Assembly: GCA_010032545.1 (NCBI GenBank) | Contig: RGPT01000007.1 | Location: 1 to 42,966, forward strand | DNA: 42,966 nucleotides | Direction of reading: 5' to 3' | Source of the DNA: Alphaproteobacteria bacterium | GTDB lineage: Bacteria > Pseudomonadota > Alphaproteobacteria > Reyranellales > Reyranellaceae | Notes under the pieces: generated by a model | What the model was told of the DNA's origin: nothing | Seen by the model: only the letters and a program-made list of their open reading frames with translations | Database searches by the model: none | Translations under genes and position numbers: made by a program | In this document: piece by piece, positions 42,056 to 42,966 of the stretch | Layout: each line of letters opens with the position of its first letter | How positions within the stretch are numbered: position 1 is the first letter of the stretch

Positions 42056-42966
42056 ATGTTTGACGGCACCCGCACTCTAGACCTGGATCCCCTGGAGCGC
42101 CGCGCCCGGCTGCGCCTGGCACGCGGCACACGCATCGGCCCTGTCACCTTCCACGAGGCGCTTGCGCATTACGGATCGGCACGGGCCGCCTGCTCCGAAC
42201 TCCCTGCCTGCGCCGAGGCCGACATCGACCGCGAAGAAGCGCGCCTCGCCCGCGCCGGCGGCCAGTTTCTGGTGGCGGGCGACGCAGCCTACCCTGCCGC
42301 CTTGGCCGCCGTGCCCGGAGCACCGCCGGTGCTGTCGGCTCTCGGCGATCTGGCACTCCTCGGCCGGCCATGCCTGGCGCTGGTCGGCGCGCGGGACGCT
42401 TCGTTGGCCGCCAGACGCTTTGCCGGCGAGCTGGCAACAACTCTGGGCACCGCCGGCTTCGTGCTCGCCTCGGGACTTGCCCGCGGTATAGATGCCGCAG
42501 CACATGAAGCTGCACTCGCCACCGGCACCATTGCCGTCCTGGCAGGCGGCATCGACCAGATCTATCCACCGCAGAACGCGGTGCTGCACCGGGCGATCGC
42601 GACGCGGGGCCTGATCCTGAGCGAATCGCCGGTCGGCACGCCACCCGTCGCGCGCGCGTTTCCGCGCCGCAATCGCATCGTGAGCGGCCTTTCGGCGGGC
42701 GTAATCGTGATCGAAGCAGCTGCGCGGTCGGGTTCGCTGATCACCGCCCAGCGCGCCACCGAACAGGGCCGCGAGGTCTTTGTGGTGCCGGGCTCACCGA
42801 TGGATCCACGATATGCTGGGTCAAATAGCCTTATTCGGGATGGGGCTATATTGGTGCGCGACGCCAACGATATTCTGGATGTTTTGGGCCGCCCGCCCGC
42901 CCCGGCCCAACCCCTTGACCGGAAAGGGCAAAATCGGCCTGGCAGCGACACCGGCAAGGTGCTCGA
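42056..42966 (+). CDS. dprA: DNA-processing protein DprA (3' end beyond window)
   Basis: Single-strand DNA-binding Rossmann-fold protein that loads RecA onto incoming DNA in natural transformation. The first 303 residues are in the window. A helical N-terminal domain (about 1-70) is followed by the DprA core with LALVGARDASLAARR, LASGLARGIDAAAHEAAL, VLAGGIDQIYPPQN, FPRRNRIVSGLSAGVIVIEAAARSGSLITAQ and FVVPGSPMDPRYAGSNSLI. The linker to the C-terminal winged-helix domain has begun when the sequence ends. It starts 53 bases after the transporter, with its own AT-rich promoter. The usual partners pyrB, pyrC and plsY lie upstream. Confidence 0.95.
   Translation, partial: MFDGTRTLDLDPLERRARLRLARGTRIGPVTFHEALAHYGSARAACSELPACAEADIDREEARLARAGGQFLVAGDAAYPAALAAVPGAPPVLSALGDLALLGRPCLALVGARDASLAARRFAGELATTLGTAGFVLASGLARGIDAAAHEAALATGTIAVLAGGIDQIYPPQNAVLHRAIATRGLILSESPVGTPPVARAFPRRNRIVSGLSAGVIVIEAAARSGSLITAQRATEQGREVFVVPGSPMDPRYAGSNSLIRDGAILVRDANDILDVLGRPPAPAQPLDRKGQNRPGSDTGKVL

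Overview
The window is about 43 kb of GC-rich, densely coding chromosomal DNA. It most likely comes from an alphaproteobacterium of the Rhodospirillales or Hyphomicrobiales sort; a Reyranella-like soil or aquatic heterotroph would fit, but this is inferred from gene content and gene order, not from a marker gene. The supporting signs are an alphaproteobacterial-style housekeeping backbone (ruvX, gatC-gatA, gatB, pyrB with a degenerate pyrC, plsY, dprA), many Bug-type and peptide-type solute-binding proteins, and one REP-like palindrome of a type I associate with alphaproteobacterial genomes. I see no phage, integrase, insertion sequence, rRNA or CRISPR array.

Layout. 1-6.3 kb: tRNA-Ser(GCT), argE, a Tat-exported FMN alpha-hydroxy-acid dehydrogenase carrying an unexpected CxxCH motif, a small membrane protein, and genes for DUF3574, GST, DUF2076 and DUF1993 proteins. 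6.3-12.9 kb: Asp/Glu racemase-like protein, serine hydrolase, Tat-exported cyclase-family protein, a COG0523 metal GTPase behind a Zur-like box, a second GST, a VOC protein and an AHL-lactonase-type metallo-beta-lactamase. 12.9-21.0 kb: the gatCAB genes, split by a catabolic block made of a Bug binding protein, an alpha/beta hydrolase, a D-aminoacylase-like amidohydrolase and a second Bug gene broken by an internal deletion. 21.1-25.0 kb: a large CPA1 antiporter with a cyclic-nucleotide-binding domain, an alpha/beta hydrolase and ruvX.

25.0-30.8 kb is a divergent redox island. Leftward, a TIGR02466-type oxygenase, an exported amidohydrolase, a YtkA-like metal-binding protein and a MauG-type diheme peroxidase are packed with an 11-bp gap and two 4-bp overlaps. 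Rightward, a PhyH-type oxygenase, cytochrome b561 and two YceI proteins follow, the first three with overlapping ends. The two lead genes are separated by only 44 bp.

30.8-33.2 kb holds two divergent citrate-synthase paralogues. One is fused to an N-terminal MerR/excisionase-type HTH. The AT-rich gap between them carries a promoter for the stand-alone synthase with a 20-bp spacer and a dyad at its exact centre, which is the layout of MerR-type operators. This pair, with the redox island, is the most likely undescribed system here.

33.2-43.0 kb: pyrB, a dihydroorotase homologue that has lost metal ligands (PyrX-type), a secreted Pro/Thr-rich protein and plsY. A peptide/nickel-type transporter follows (binding protein, permease, an MFS gene lodged between the two permeases, permease; no ATPase genes). 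The 3'-truncated dprA closes the window.
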